Positions 33,901 through 42,276 of a stretch of 64,000 nucleotides of DNA are shown here, in pieces. Position numbers and translations under genes: made by a program. Numbering within the stretch: position 1 is the first letter of the stretch; each line of letters begins with the position of its first letter. The notes under the pieces are model-generated. The model searched no databases. It saw only the letters and a list, made by a program, of their open reading frames with translations, and was not told the origin of the DNA. Origin of the DNA: Pseudomonas sp. GOM6 (lineage in GTDB: Bacteria > Pseudomonadota > Gammaproteobacteria > Pseudomonadales > Pseudomonadaceae); assembly GCF_029537485.1 (NCBI RefSeq), contig NZ_JARPUS010000016.1, positions 1 to 64,000 of the forward strand, written 5' to 3'.

Positions 33901-34948
33901 CGTGCCCGAGGAAGCCTGGCGTGATGCGGCTGCGCAGCTGGAAAACCATCTGAAGATGAACCTGGAAGTGGTCGACGCCCGTGGCAAGTTTCTCGGCGAA
34001 GGTCGCGACCTGGCCGAGCTGACCGCGCGCTTTGCCGAGGCCAGCCAGGCCGCGTTGGCCATTCCGCAGCAGAAGCAGGAACAGAAGCCTGTCGAGGCCA
34101 AGGCCTTCGCCCAGGTCGCCGAGAAGACCCAGCAGAAGATCGCCGGCCTCTCCATGACCGTGTTCCCGGCGCTGGTGGAAGAGGGCGGGGTGGTCAAGGA
34201 AGGCCGTTTCCCGACCCAGGCCGAGGCCGACTTCCAGCACCGCCGCGCGCTGCAGAAACTGCTGCTGCAACAGCTGGCCGAGCCGGCCAAGTACCTGCGT
34301 GGCAAGCTGCCGGGCCTCACCGAGCTGGGCCTGCTATACCGCGAAATGGGCCGCCCCGAGGCGCTGGTCGAGGACATCCTGCTGGCCAGCCTCGATGCCT
34401 GCGTGCTTGAGGGCGAAGCCAGCCTGCCCCGCGATGGTGCCGCATTGGCAGCCCTGGCCGAGAAGAAGCGTGGCGACTGGACGGCGCATGCCGAACGCAT
34501 CGCCAAGCTCACCCTGGAGATCCTCAAGCTCGCCCACGGTCTGCAGAAGCGCTTCAAGGGCAAGATCGACCTGGCCCAGGCCATGGCGCTCAATGACATC
34601 AAGCAGCAGTTGGCCAACCTGGTCTACCCCGGCTTCGTGCGCGAGACGCCGGGCGAGTGGCTGAAGGAAATCCCGCGTTACCTCAAGGCCATCGAACAGC
34701 GCTTTGACAAAATCGGCGGGCAGCTGCAGCGCGACCGCGTATGGACTGGCGAACTCAGTGCCGCCTGGGAGCAGTATCAGGCCAGAGCCGCCAAGCACGC
34801 TCAGGAGGGCAAGCGCGACGCCGAGCTGGTGCTGTACCGCTGGATGCTGGAGGAGTACCGCGTGTCGCTGTTCGCCCAGCAGCTGGGCACGAAAATGGCC
34901 GTGTCGGACAAGCGCCTGAGCAAGCAGTGGAGTCAGGTCGAGGCCTGA
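30902..34948 (+). CDS. hrpA: ATP-dependent RNA helicase HrpA
   Basis: 1348 residues from the ATG at 30902; the frame opens at 30722, but that leader lies over a REP pair. DEAH helicase motifs: GETGSGKTTQ (Walker A, ~95), VDEAHERS (DEAH box), SATID (motif III), and QRKGRCGRVEPG (motif VI). Helicase-associated HA2/OB-fold domains follow, then the long DUF3418 C-terminus typical of HrpA. It works on structured or ribosome-stalled mRNA in E. coli. Residues ~612-634 are encoded by a REP sequence inserted in frame between the helicase core and the later domains, which makes this copy slightly longer than usual. Confidence 0.95.
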   Translation: MTDNHASLLKNLDQAMQADRHRLRRQLHELQKKPDEAKLTQWLERFQASVAKVEARQRSIPAIRYDDALPIAAKRDEIKAALQKSQVVVIAGETGSGKTTQLPKICLEIGRGVHGLIGHTQPRRLAARSVATRVAEEIGSPLGELVGYQVRFEDQSKDSTLIKLMTDGILLAETQHDRFLEKYDTLIVDEAHERSLNIDFLLGYLKTLLPRRPDLKLIITSATIDLERFSKHFDNAPIIEVSGRTYPVDTWYRPLAAEVDEEGESLLDDLTVDQGILAALDEIAAHEKAEGKRPGDVLVFLPGEREIREAAEVLRKANLRFTEVLPLYARLTPAEQQKIFAPMAGRKIVLATNVAETSLTVPGIRYVIDSGTARISRYSYRAKVQRLPIEAVSQASANQRKGRCGRVEPGICIRLYSEEDFLGRPEFTDPEILRTNLAAVILQMLHLRLGSIEDFPFIEPPDGKAISDGFTLLQELSAVNREGQLTPIGRQLARLPIDPRLGRMVLEAARLGSLDEILIVASALSVQDPRERPMDRQQAADQAHAQWKDVDSDFAALINLWRGFEEKRQELGSNPLRSWCKKNFLNYLRLREWRDAHRQLVLIARDLQLGNARGSDFSRDKGQQANDRGQGSSHKGAPSPTKDTKVNVIVREQAEASEAAQRAKSYAAVHKAILSGLLSQIGQKTEDGDYLGARQRRFWVHPSSVLGRKKPAWLMTAELVETTKLFARMVAKIEPDWIEPLAGHLIKKNHFEPHWEKKRGQVVAYEQVTLYGLIVVGRRPVHFGPVDPVAARELFIREGLVRGEINSRAKCLAANRELLERLDELEAKARRRDILADEETLYAYYEARIPAEIHQAATFEHWYKAESAKNPQLLIMREEDVLARDAKEVTAAQYPDILQLGELQLPLSYHFEPNHPRDGVTLRVPAPLLPQLPADRLEWLVPGLIEAKAIALVRCLPKAIRKNFVPVPDFVGAALAKIAFGQGSLPESLGRELTRMTGARVPEEAWRDAAAQLENHLKMNLEVVDARGKFLGEGRDLAELTARFAEASQAALAIPQQKQEQKPVEAKAFAQVAEKTQQKIAGLSMTVFPALVEEGGVVKEGRFPTQAEADFQHRRALQKLLLQQLAEPAKYLRGKLPGLTELGLLYREMGRPEALVEDILLASLDACVLEGEASLPRDGAALAALAEKKRGDWTAHAERIAKLTLEILKLAHGLQKRFKGKIDLAQAMALNDIKQQLANLVYPGFVRETPGEWLKEIPRYLKAIEQRFDKIGGQLQRDRVWTGELSAAWEQYQARAAKHAQEGKRDAELVLYRWMLEEYRVSLFAQQLGTKMAVSDKRLSKQWSQVEA
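32739..32803. repeat. REP element inside the hrpA coding sequence
   Basis: GTGGGAGCGACTTCAGTCGC begins the element, and GCGGCCAAGGTTCCTCCCAC closes it with an inverted GTGGGAG end. Together these 65 bases match the Pseudomonas REP/BIME style. It is translated without a stop as a Gly/Ser/Arg/Gln-rich linker (GSDFSRDKGQQANDRGQGSS). Confidence 0.8.
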
Positions 34949-35194
34949 GCCGTGCTCATCACGGGCGGTCGAGAAAGGATCGGTCGCTCACGCAGGTGAC
35001 GTGCCCGCACTGCTCCAGGGCTGGGCTCGGTGCCGATGCGCGGTAATGACTGCTGCCTGTTTGGCAACGGGATGGCCATGGAGCAGGCCGGCGCGAAAAA
35101 TCTCGAGACCATCGGGCTGCCTCGGCCCGACCACTGGCTGCCGGCAGCGGGCATAATGCGCGGCCTGTTATCGCGCCGTTCGGAGTTGCCCGTC

Positions 35195-35722
35195 ATGTTC
35201 GAAATTCAGCCCATGAGTCCCGAGCTCTACCGCCAGCAGACTCGGCGCAGCACCCTGGTGATCGCCGTGCTATTTCTGGCACTGGCCATGCTCTGTTCCA
35301 CCCTCAGCACCCAGTTACTGGGCACGCCCGGCGGCGACAACTTCAAGTGGAACCTGCTCGGTGTACTCGCCGGCCTGGCGCTGACCGTGGCCATCGTGCG
35401 TCAGCTCTTGTGGTCGCAGCCTTTCATGGCGGCCGCCGCTTATGGCTGGGGCCTCAAACGCAGCCTGATGCGCGTCACCAACGTCATGCACCATGTGAAA
35501 GCCGGCGTGGCGGCAGGCGACGACAGCGCCTACAAGCTGCTGCGCTTCTACCACCTGGGCCTGCAGCAGATGTATCAGCTGGATGGCAACAGCAGCGAGC
35601 TGAGCCAGCTGGTGCGCGAGATCGATGCCCATCGCGAATTGATGGAGCAACGCGGGCTGGACCTGCAACAGAAACGTCTCGACCCGGCCTGGATCGAGAC
35701 GGTCAAGGGCCTCAAGGTCTGA
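35195..35722 (+). CDS. DUF3087 family membrane protein
   Basis: 175 residues from the ATG at 35195, preceded by GGAG; the longer frame to 35030 is unsupported. Two membrane helices near the N-terminus (LVIAVLFLALAMLCSTL; LLGVLAGLALTVAIVRQLL) precede a helical cytoplasmic domain with YKLLRFYHLGLQQMYQLDGN. The family is of unknown function. Its place directly after hrpA is conserved in Pseudomonas. It is probably cotranscribed with the serine hydrolase gene 20 bases downstream. Confidence 0.83.
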   Translation: MFEIQPMSPELYRQQTRRSTLVIAVLFLALAMLCSTLSTQLLGTPGGDNFKWNLLGVLAGLALTVAIVRQLLWSQPFMAAAAYGWGLKRSLMRVTNVMHHVKAGVAAGDDSAYKLLRFYHLGLQQMYQLDGNSSELSQLVREIDAHRELMEQRGLDLQQKRLDPAWIETVKGLKV

Positions 35723-35742
35723 ATTCGCCGAGTCGTCGAGCC

Positions 35743-36621
35743 ATGCACGCCTGCCTCATCGTCGACGGCCACCTGCAACCCGCTACCCAGTCCGCCCAGT
35801 ACGTACCCTGGTGGAGCTTCAGCAAGACGGCGCTCGCCGCCACGGCCCTGAGCCTGGTGCGCGACGGTCTGCTCGGCCTTGACGATACGCTGCCCGCAGG
35901 CCCTTTCAGCCTGCGCCAGCTGCTGCGCCACGAGGCCGGACTGGCCGACTATGGCGAGCTGGCCGAATACCACGCCGCCGTCGCCCGACCTGATCCGCCC
36001 TGGTCGGCCGAAGAAATGCTGCAGCGTCTCGACGCCACGCGTCTGCGCTACCCGCCGGGCGATGGCTGGCGCTACTCCAATGTCGGTTATCTGTATGTGG
36101 CGCAGCTTATTGAACGGACTACTGGCCTGGTGCTTGAACAGGCACTGCGCCAACGCCTGTTTGCACCGCTGGGGTTGACCCAGGTGCGCCTGGCTGTTGC
36201 GCCCAGCGACCTGCTGAATGTGTGCATGGGCGAGGCGAGCGCCTACCACCCGGGCTGGGTCTACCATGGCCTGCTGGTCGGCCCGCTTAGCGAGGCCGCA
36301 TGGCTGCTCGACCGCCTGCAAGCTGGTGAGCTGCTACCACCTGGCTTGCTGCAGACCATGCGCGAAGCCCGCGTGCTGGGTGGCCCGATCCCCGGGCGGC
36401 CGTGGACCGCGCCCGGTTATGCCCTGGGTCTGATGCAGGGGCCGGCGAATAATGGCCTGCTGTTGAGTGGCCACACGGGTGGCGGGCCGGGGAGCGTGAT
36501 TGCGGTTTACCACTGCGCCCAGGGTGAGCGCACAGCCACCGTAGCGGTGTTCGCCACGGATGCGGCGGAGGGTGCGGTCGAGTCGGCGGCTGTGCATCAG
36601 TTAACTGCCGCTCTGTGCTAG
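35743..36621 (+). CDS. Serine hydrolase, class C beta-lactamase/penicillin-binding fold
   Basis: 292 residues from the ATG at 35743. The active-site SxxK is WSFSKTALA, the YxN motif is RYSNVGYL and the KTG-equivalent is GHTGGGPG. The protein is short for the family and has no signal peptide, so it is a cytoplasmic esterase or peptidase of the EstB/AmpC-like group rather than a resistance enzyme. In addition it lacks the long loops of real AmpC. Substrate unknown. It follows the DUF3087 gene closely. Confidence 0.85.
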   Translation: MHACLIVDGHLQPATQSAQYVPWWSFSKTALAATALSLVRDGLLGLDDTLPAGPFSLRQLLRHEAGLADYGELAEYHAAVARPDPPWSAEEMLQRLDATRLRYPPGDGWRYSNVGYLYVAQLIERTTGLVLEQALRQRLFAPLGLTQVRLAVAPSDLLNVCMGEASAYHPGWVYHGLLVGPLSEAAWLLDRLQAGELLPPGLLQTMREARVLGGPIPGRPWTAPGYALGLMQGPANNGLLLSGHTGGGPGSVIAVYHCAQGERTATVAVFATDAAEGAVESAAVHQLTAALC

Positions 36622-36709
36622 ACCAGGATTGCCATCCAGGGCCACGTCAGGCGCAGCAGGCCAACCTGCTCAATTATCGTGCGTCGAGTCAGCCCTACTC
36701 GCATGCCGA

Positions 36710-36943
36710 TCAGCGTCGCGGCGATGCTGGCGCGCGCCCCGCGATGTCCTTGATGTACAGCGCCCCGACCTTCTCCCGTGCCCAGGGCGTTTTGCGCAGG
36801 AACTTGAGGCTGGATTCGACACTGGGCTCATGCTGAAAGCAGCGGATGGTGATGAGCTGGCCGAGGCGCTCCCAGCCGTACTTGTCGACCAGCGCCTGGA
36901 GGATGGCTTTCAGGGGCAGGCCATGGAGGGGGTCGTTGCTCAT
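36710..36943 (-). CDS. VF530 family DNA-binding protein (DUF2132)
   Basis: 77 residues from the ATG at 36943 (MSNDPLHGLPL). The longer frame to 37069 is not supported. The family core is KAILQALVDKYGWERLGQ, then IRCFQHEPSVESSLKFLRK and TPWAREKVGALYI. Structures of the family show a small helical fold suggested to bind DNA. The role is not known. Confidence 0.85.
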   Translation of the reverse strand: MSNDPLHGLPLKAILQALVDKYGWERLGQLITIRCFQHEPSVESSLKFLRKTPWAREKVGALYIKDIAGRAPASPRR

Positions 36944-37122
36944 CGATTGTTGCTCGGGGCTATGGGATTGGGCGGCACTGTAACGCGGGAGCTGCAAAGG
37001 GGGGAGGGTCTTGCGCACTGGCCTGTTCTCGATCTCCGACTCCCTGGCTGCCGTGTAAATGACACACAACCGCCCAGGGCTGTCACTGTCATTTACACGC
37101 TCAGAGCCTGTTCAGGCTGCTG

Positions 37123-37635
37123 TTAGCTGGAGGCTGGAGGAAGCGGCCCCAGGAACATGGTTTTCAGACGATCGCGCCCTAATACCCGGGTCAATTCCGA
37201 GATGACGCAATACATGAAGATCAAGGTAATGAGCAGAATCTGAACTGCCCAGAATTGAGGCCAGTTCATAGACTCCCAGAGCATGGAGTTAGCCTCTGCG
37301 AGGCTTGTCGCTTCTTTTCCGAACTCGTACAGCCGCTCCAGATAATGGATCGCGAGCGCGACCAACGCATACATCAGAGTCTTCCAGGAGACATTCCAGA
37401 TCAGCGGTTTCTCGGGAAAACGATTGATAAAGGGCAGCATGTCCGCGATCAAGACTGCCTTGCCCAGTACCAGCGATGCGATCAGAACTGAGGCAGAAAC
37501 TGGAAGCGGAACGCCTGTGCTTTTGATCATCAGCCCACGAATGAGGGCCACGATGTGCAGAATGATGAAAAAGAACAGCGTAGGCGGAAGCGCCTTTAGC
37601 GCTTCATGTTTTAGTTTGATCAACAGCGTTTTCAT
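37123..37635 (-). CDS. Uncharacterised inner membrane protein
   Basis: 170 residues with four predicted membrane helices: LPPTLFFFIILHIVALIRGL, VLIASLVLGKAVLIADML, WKTLMYALVALAIHYLE and FWAVQILLITLIFMYCVI. Between helices 3 and 4 lies a short charged loop with EFGKEATSLAEANSML. I do not recognise a named family beyond a general resemblance to small conserved membrane proteins. It is isolated, with a 515-base upstream gap. The start ATG has AGGGCAAT upstream, a modest site. Confidence 0.75.
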   Translation of the reverse strand: MKTLLIKLKHEALKALPPTLFFFIILHIVALIRGLMIKSTGVPLPVSASVLIASLVLGKAVLIADMLPFINRFPEKPLIWNVSWKTLMYALVALAIHYLERLYEFGKEATSLAEANSMLWESMNWPQFWAVQILLITLIFMYCVISELTRVLGRDRLKTMFLGPLPPASS

Positions 37636-37740
37636 ATTGCCCTCCGGTAGGCGTTACAAGCTTGGCGTTTATTAATTGACTGAGCTTAGTGCAGTATTTG
37701 AATTCGCCCCTTGTACGTACATGCCGGCATCTTTTACGGC

Positions 37741-38034
37741 GTGACGCTTCGTTCTCGGGTGTCCGGCGTTGTGATCAGCCTGGAGGTGTCACATGCCACC
37801 CCGTCTTCTAGCAAAGCGCTGCCAGCCATCTTCGAGTACTCCCAGGAGCCGCCAGCGAAGGGCGACCCAGCGCGCCAGACCGACTGATCAGGCAGCGCTG
37901 TGTCGTCTCGGTGGTATGTGTCCGGGTTGGGGGAGCGCGATGAAATCGATGCGTTCAAGGCGCGTGAAGGGGCGCGCCGCAGATCTATGTCGGGGGCGCC
38001 ACAGGCGGCGGCGCTTTTGAGGGTGTTGACCTGA
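37741..38034 (+). pseudogene. Possible decayed gene with an in-frame stop
   Basis: In the 515-base gap 37636-38150, one plus-strand frame reads as plausible protein on both sides of a TGA at 37885-37887: first ALPAIFEYSQEPPAKGDPAR, then SSRWYVSGLGERDEIDAFKA and further to a stop at 38032-38034. There is no ATG or ribosome-binding site at its start (only a GTG). I think it is the remnant of a small gene. The rest of the gap shows only a short palindrome (GTACGTAC) and no gene. Confidence 0.3.
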
Positions 38035-38150
38035 CGTGCGCTGGCGTGCGGCCATGTGCCGGCTGGCAAGCCTCAGTGGCTTGCTGTGCCGCGCTTTTCC
38101 AGTAAGTGCCTGGCCTGCCTTGGCACGCAGTGCCGCAGGCCTAGTCAGGG

Positions 38151-39593
38151 TCAGTCATGGGCGCCGGCGCGCTTGAGCAGCTGCTTGCAGCGTTCCGACA
38201 GATGCACCACGCGCAGGTGCTTGCCGGCGCGTTCGTAGCGTTCGCGCAGGGTCTTCAGCGCGGCGATGGCCGAGTAGTCGACAAAGCTCAGGTGGCGGCA
38301 ATCCAGGGTCACCTGCTGCGGGTCACCCGCCACGTCGAACAGGTTGAGGAAGGGTGTGGTGCTGGCGAAGAACAGTGTGCCGTGGGCGCGGTACAGCTTG
38401 CTGCCGTCAGCCTGCTCGTCGCTGTCGGCGTACAGCTCGCGGGCATGGTGCCAGGCGAAGTTGAGCGCGGCGATGACGATGCCGCAGAGCACGGCGGTGG
38501 CCAGGTCGGTGAATACGGTGATCACCGTTACCGCGCCGATCACCAGTACGTCGCTGGTCGGCACCTTGCCCAGTACGCGCAGCGAGCCCCAGGCGAAGGT
38601 CTGCTGCGAGACCACGAACATCACCCCGACCAGCGCGGCCAGCGGGATCAGCTCGATCAGCGGCGAGAGGAACAGCACGAACAGCAGGATCATCACGCCG
38701 CTGACCACGCCGGACAGGCGGCCACGGCCACCGGAGCTGAGGTTGATCACGGTCTGCCCGATCATCGCGCAGCCGCCCATGCCGCCGAATGCTCCGGAGA
38801 CCATGTTGGCCGCGCCCAGGGCCACGCACTCGCGGTTGGTGTGGCCGCGGCTCTGGGTGATCTCGTCGGTGAGGTTCAGCGTCAGCAGGGTTTCCAGCAG
38901 ACCGACCAAGGCCATGAGGGTGGCGTAGGGCGCGATGATGCGCAGGGTTTCCAGGTTCCAGGGGATGTCCGGCAAGGCGAACTGCGGCAGGCCGCCGGCG
39001 ATATGCGCCATGTCGCCAAGGGTGCGGGTCGGCAGGTCGAGCAGGTAGACCAGCAGGCCGACACCGAGGATCGCCACCAGTGCTGCCGGCACCGCGCGGG
39101 TCAGTCTCGGCAACAGGTAAACCACCGCCATGGTCAGCGCCACCAGGCCGAGCATCCAGTACAGCGGCGCGCCGCTGAGCCAGCCTTCTTCGCTGTGGAA
39201 GTGCTCCAGCTGGGACAGGGCAATGACGATGGCCAGGCCGTTGACGAAGCCGAGCATCACCGGGTGCGGCACCATGCGCACCAGCTTGCCCAGACGCAGC
39301 ACGCCGAACAGGATCATCAGCAGGCCACCGAGCAGCACCGTGGCTAGCAGGTATTGCGCGCCGTGCTGCACCACCAGGGCGACGATCACCACCGCCATCG
39401 AACCGGCCGCGCCGGAGATCATGCCTGGCCGGCCACCGAACAGCGCGGTGATGGTGCAGATGATGAACGCGCCGTACAGGCCCATCAGCGGGTTGAGCTG
39501 GGCGACCAGGGCGAAGGCTATGCACTCGGGCACCAGGGCGAAGGACGAGGTGAGGCCGGCGAGGACGTCGGCGCGCAGACGGGCGATTTTCAT
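38151..39593 (-). CDS. SulP family anion transporter with STAS domain
   Basis: 480 residues from the ATG at 39593 (MKIARLRADVLAGLTSSFAL). About 11-12 membrane segments fill residues 15-375; conserved family features include PECIAFALVAQLNPLMGLYG near the start. The C-terminal ~100 residues are a STAS domain (VTLDCRHLSFVDYSAIAALK) that regulates transport in the cytoplasm. Such proteins move sulfate, bicarbonate or dicarboxylates with Na+ or H+. Substrate cannot be told from sequence. Single gene. Confidence 0.92.
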   Translation of the reverse strand: MKIARLRADVLAGLTSSFALVPECIAFALVAQLNPLMGLYGAFIICTITALFGGRPGMISGAAGSMAVVIVALVVQHGAQYLLATVLLGGLLMILFGVLRLGKLVRMVPHPVMLGFVNGLAIVIALSQLEHFHSEEGWLSGAPLYWMLGLVALTMAVVYLLPRLTRAVPAALVAILGVGLLVYLLDLPTRTLGDMAHIAGGLPQFALPDIPWNLETLRIIAPYATLMALVGLLETLLTLNLTDEITQSRGHTNRECVALGAANMVSGAFGGMGGCAMIGQTVINLSSGGRGRLSGVVSGVMILLFVLFLSPLIELIPLAALVGVMFVVSQQTFAWGSLRVLGKVPTSDVLVIGAVTVITVFTDLATAVLCGIVIAALNFAWHHARELYADSDEQADGSKLYRAHGTLFFASTTPFLNLFDVAGDPQQVTLDCRHLSFVDYSAIAALKTLRERYERAGKHLRVVHLSERCKQLLKRAGAHD

Positions 39594-39965
39594 GGGCTTC
39601 CAGGAGCGATGACAGCCGGTTTGCCCGGCCGTGGTCAACAAGCGAGGGGCGCTATGGTACGCAACCCTGCCCGGTGAGCCAACCGCCAGGGTATGCGCGC
39701 CGCTGGGGCTAGCGGTGTTCTAACCAGCCTATTAGCCCCACGGTTTACCCCAGCAGGCGGTCTGGGCAGCGGTTTTTTGTGGGAGTGGCTTTCGCCACGA
39801 TTGGGGCCTGGCAGAAAAAGCATCGCGGCTGAAGCGGAATGCCGCCCAGCCGCTCCCACAAAAGCTTGTCTGCGCACTGTAGGAGGGGCCTTGGCCGCGA
39901 CGCTCTTGCACTGCCCTGGTCGCGGCCAAGGCCTCTTCCACAGCCGCATGCGGTGAAGTTCGGGG
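39594..39965. repeat. Intergenic region with a cluster of REP-type repeats
   Basis: Two facing REP pairs. The first begins TTGTGGGAGTGGCTTTCGCC at about 39777 and closes with CCGCTCCCACAAAA (to about 39863). The second pairs GTAGGAGGGGCCTTGGCCGC (from 39879) with GCGGCCAAGGCCTCTTCCAC (to about 39941), a near-perfect inverted repeat around a 20-base centre. No gene is visible. The pairs may end transcripts from both flanking genes, or bind gyrase or IHF as REPs do in other bacteria. Confidence 0.75.
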
Positions 39966-40532
39966 TCAGTTCAACCGGTAACGCGCCAGTTCCTGTGGCG
40001 TAAGCACCTTCATGCGCTGCGGCTCGATGGCCTGCATGTCGCTGGCCAGGCTGGGTGAGACGCCCATGCTGCTCAGGTAGTCTGCCGCGTTGTAGGGCAT
40101 GCCGGCACGGCTGGCTTGGGCCGACTCGCCAGCGGGAAAGTGTGGGCGGTGGATGGCGACGTGCCCCTTCACCATTCTTTTGCGCCCGGCGGCCAGCAGG
40201 TATACGCAGCTGCCCTGGCACACGCCGGTGGAGGGTACCAGCGTTTCAAAGCCGGTCTCGCGCAGCAGGCGACCTATGCGCATGGCCTCGGCGGTGCTGC
40301 CGCCGATGCTGTCGAGCAGGGCGATCCGCCGAGCGAACTTGCCGGGGTGGGCACGCAGGCCCTTGAGCAGAGCGTCGTAGTCGCCGGGGGCGATATCCTC
40401 GGAAATCTTGGCGACCAGCACGTGGCCGAGGGGTTTCTGTTCACCGGACTCGACCTCGACCTTGGCCAGGGCGCTGGTGCTGATGAGCGCAGCGAGGCAA
40501 AAGGGGGCGGCGCGCAGGAAGGAACGGCTCAT
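39966..40532 (-). CDS. Periplasmic ClpP/crotonase-fold protein (COG3904-like)
   Basis: 188 residues from the ATG at 40532, which gives a good signal peptide (MSRSFLRAAPFCLAALISTSALA). The core resembles ClpP/SppA-type folds: ARRIALLDSIGGSTAEAMRI, then TGVCQGSCVYLLAAGRKRMV where the Ser next to Cys is the likely nucleophile position, and GHVAIHRPHFP. COG3904-type predicted periplasmic proteins have this layout. Whether it is an active peptidase is unknown. Single gene following the REP cluster. Confidence 0.8.
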   Translation of the reverse strand: MSRSFLRAAPFCLAALISTSALAKVEVESGEQKPLGHVLVAKISEDIAPGDYDALLKGLRAHPGKFARRIALLDSIGGSTAEAMRIGRLLRETGFETLVPSTGVCQGSCVYLLAAGRKRMVKGHVAIHRPHFPAGESAQASRAGMPYNAADYLSSMGVSPSLASDMQAIEPQRMKVLTPQELARYRLN

Positions 40533-40626
40533 GGGGACTACGGGTTCTGGCTGATACGACGGCGCAGAAGATACCCGGAGCGCGCGCCGTGTGCACCTGC
40601 TCTGGTGCACCGGCGCGATGGCTGGC

Positions 40627-41331
40627 TCAGTTGCGGCTGGGAATGCTCAGGCCACGCTGTACGGCGGGGCGGGCGAGGAAGGCGTCGAGCACGCGGCGCA
40701 CGTTGGCGAAGCGCTCGAACTGCACCAAATCGCCTGCTTCGTAGAAGCCGATCAGGTTGCGAATCCAGGGGAAGGTGGCGATGTCGGCGATGCTGTAGTC
40801 GTCGCCCATGATCCACTGGCGACCTTGCAGGTGCGTGTCCAGCACGCCGAGCAAACGTGCGGATTCGGCGACGTAGCGGTCACGCGGGCGCTTGTCCTCG
40901 TAGTCGCGGCCGGCGAATTTGTGGAAGAAACCGAGCTGGCCGAACATCGGGCCGATGCCGCCCATCTGCCACATCAGCCACTGGATGGCCTGGTAGCGCT
41001 GGGCCGGATCGTGCGGCAACAACTGGCCGGTTTTCTCGGCCAGGTAGATGAGGATGGCGCCGGACTCGAACAGGGCCAGCGGTTCGCCGTTCGGGCCATT
41101 GGGGTCGAGGATGGCCGGGATCTTGTTGTTCGGGTTGAGGGAGAGAAACTCGGGGCTGAGCTGGTCGTTGGTTTCAAAACTGACCAGATGCGGCTCGTAG
41201 GCCAGGCCGAGCTCCTCCAGCATGATCGACACCTTGACGCCGTTGGGCGTGGGCAGCGAATACAGCTGCAGGCGCTCGGGATGCTGGGCGGGCCATTTGC
41301 GGGTGATGGCGAAGGCGGACAGGTCGGTCAT
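40627..41331 (-). CDS. Glutathione S-transferase family protein (YfcG/Ure2p-like)
   Basis: 234 residues from the ATG at 41331 (MTDLSAFAITRKWP). Thioredoxin-like N-terminal domain with LYSLPTPNGVKVSIMLEELG and the glutathione-binding ALFESGAILIYLAEK segment (Glu-Ser), then a helical C-terminal domain with GDDYSIADIATFPWIRN. The sequence is closest in style to the disulfide-reducing GSTs YghU and YfcG. It acts in the cytosol on glutathione disulfide or electrophiles. The longer frame to 41868 is a shadow over the HIT gene. Confidence 0.9.
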   Translation of the reverse strand: MTDLSAFAITRKWPAQHPERLQLYSLPTPNGVKVSIMLEELGLAYEPHLVSFETNDQLSPEFLSLNPNNKIPAILDPNGPNGEPLALFESGAILIYLAEKTGQLLPHDPAQRYQAIQWLMWQMGGIGPMFGQLGFFHKFAGRDYEDKRPRDRYVAESARLLGVLDTHLQGRQWIMGDDYSIADIATFPWIRNLIGFYEAGDLVQFERFANVRRVLDAFLARPAVQRGLSIPSRN

Positions 41332-41502
41332 GGGATTCCCTGGTGACGTTGGGTGTGCGGCGATCAGAACATTTCGCGCACACAGGGTGAAATTGAACGT
41401 CATGCTAATGTCCATCGACAGGGCTGATTCACGCCTGGTTCCCTGCGCGCAGCCGAGCCGGTATGGTGCGAGCTTTCTCAACCGGGTCACGGAGCTTTCA
41501 CC

Positions 41503-41937
41503 ATGAGCCTGCACGGCCAATACGATGCGCAGAACATCTTCGCCAAGATCATTCGTGGCGAGGCCCCCTGCTACAAGCTGTATGAGGACGACGACGTACT
41601 CGCTTTTCTCGACCTGTTTCCGCAGTCCTACGGCCATTGCCTGGTGATTCCGAAGAAGGCCGAGGCACGCAATATCCTGGAAATCGATGACGCCAATCTG
41701 GCCAAGTTGATGGCTGCCGTGCGCAAGGTCGCCCAGGCTGTGGTCGACGAACTTCAACCTGCCGGTGTACAGGTGGCCCAGTTCAACGGCGCCCCGGCGG
41801 GGCAGACGGTGTTCCATATCCATGTGCACATCGTGCCGCGTTACGACGGCGAACAACTCGGCATCCACGCTGCCAAGCAGGGTGATGCCGAAGCGCTCAA
41901 GGCGTTGCAGGCGCGACTGGTCAAGCGTCTCGGCTGA
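41503..41937 (+). CDS. HIT family nucleotide hydrolase (HINT-like)
   Basis: 144 residues starting at an ATG preceded by GGAGCTTTCACC. The HIT motif FHIHVHIVPRY (His-x-His-x-His) lies at ~105-115, and IFAKIIRGEAPCYKLYEDD is a family N-terminal signature. It hydrolyses purine nucleoside phosphoramidates or dinucleotides. It is divergent from the GST gene and has a strong terminator. A HIT gene near hrpA is also found in P. aeruginosa. Confidence 0.92.
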   Translation: MSLHGQYDAQNIFAKIIRGEAPCYKLYEDDDVLAFLDLFPQSYGHCLVIPKKAEARNILEIDDANLAKLMAAVRKVAQAVVDELQPAGVQVAQFNGAPAGQTVFHIHVHIVPRYDGEQLGIHAAKQGDAEALKALQARLVKRLG

Positions 41938-42276
41938 TCACTTGCCCATGCCGCCAGGGGCGGACAGGGTCCGTCCGGCGAAAACGCCGCGCTCCTTTAC
42001 CGGGCGCGGCGTTTTTTGTTGTCTACCAGCGGGCTGCCCTCATGGCTACGCGCCCATCTTGCCTGTGCTCATGGCGCGTCCGGCGGCTTGTGCACTCTGA
42101 GGCGCGCGGTACATCGCCATCAGCAGGCTGAAAATCCTGCCCGGAACGGTGGCTCTCGCTGGCATCGAGAGATGGCGTTACATCTGCGCGTCGAGCGATG
42201 CCTGGATCAAGGCTTGAGTGGCGGCGACTTAGCGCCAATACTGCATCGACTCCACGCACGCCCAAGGAGGGCTCCC
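41938..42276. other. Intergenic region after the HIT gene
   Basis: It holds the HIT terminator (41983-42017) and then about 260 bases in which I find no credible gene. An open plus-strand frame runs into the following lipoprotein gene, but a far better start with AAGGAGGG lies at 42277. Confidence 0.5.
41983..42017 (+). terminator. Rho-independent terminator of the HIT gene
   Basis: Ten-base arms AACGCCGCGC and GCGCGGCGTT enclose an 11-base loop; six T residues complete the stem end and tail. Confidence 0.88.

Noticed and set aside
30746..34270. 1174-codon open frame antisense to hrpA
   Set aside because: It mirrors the real gene codon for codon, a result of strong GC third-position bias; composition is Gln/Leu/Arg-rich, with no ribosome-binding site and no domain.
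35743..36621. Serine hydrolase as a beta-lactam resistance gene
   Set aside because: It has SxxK, YxN and HTG motifs but no signal peptide and is shorter than AmpC, so an esterase or peptidase role is more likely.
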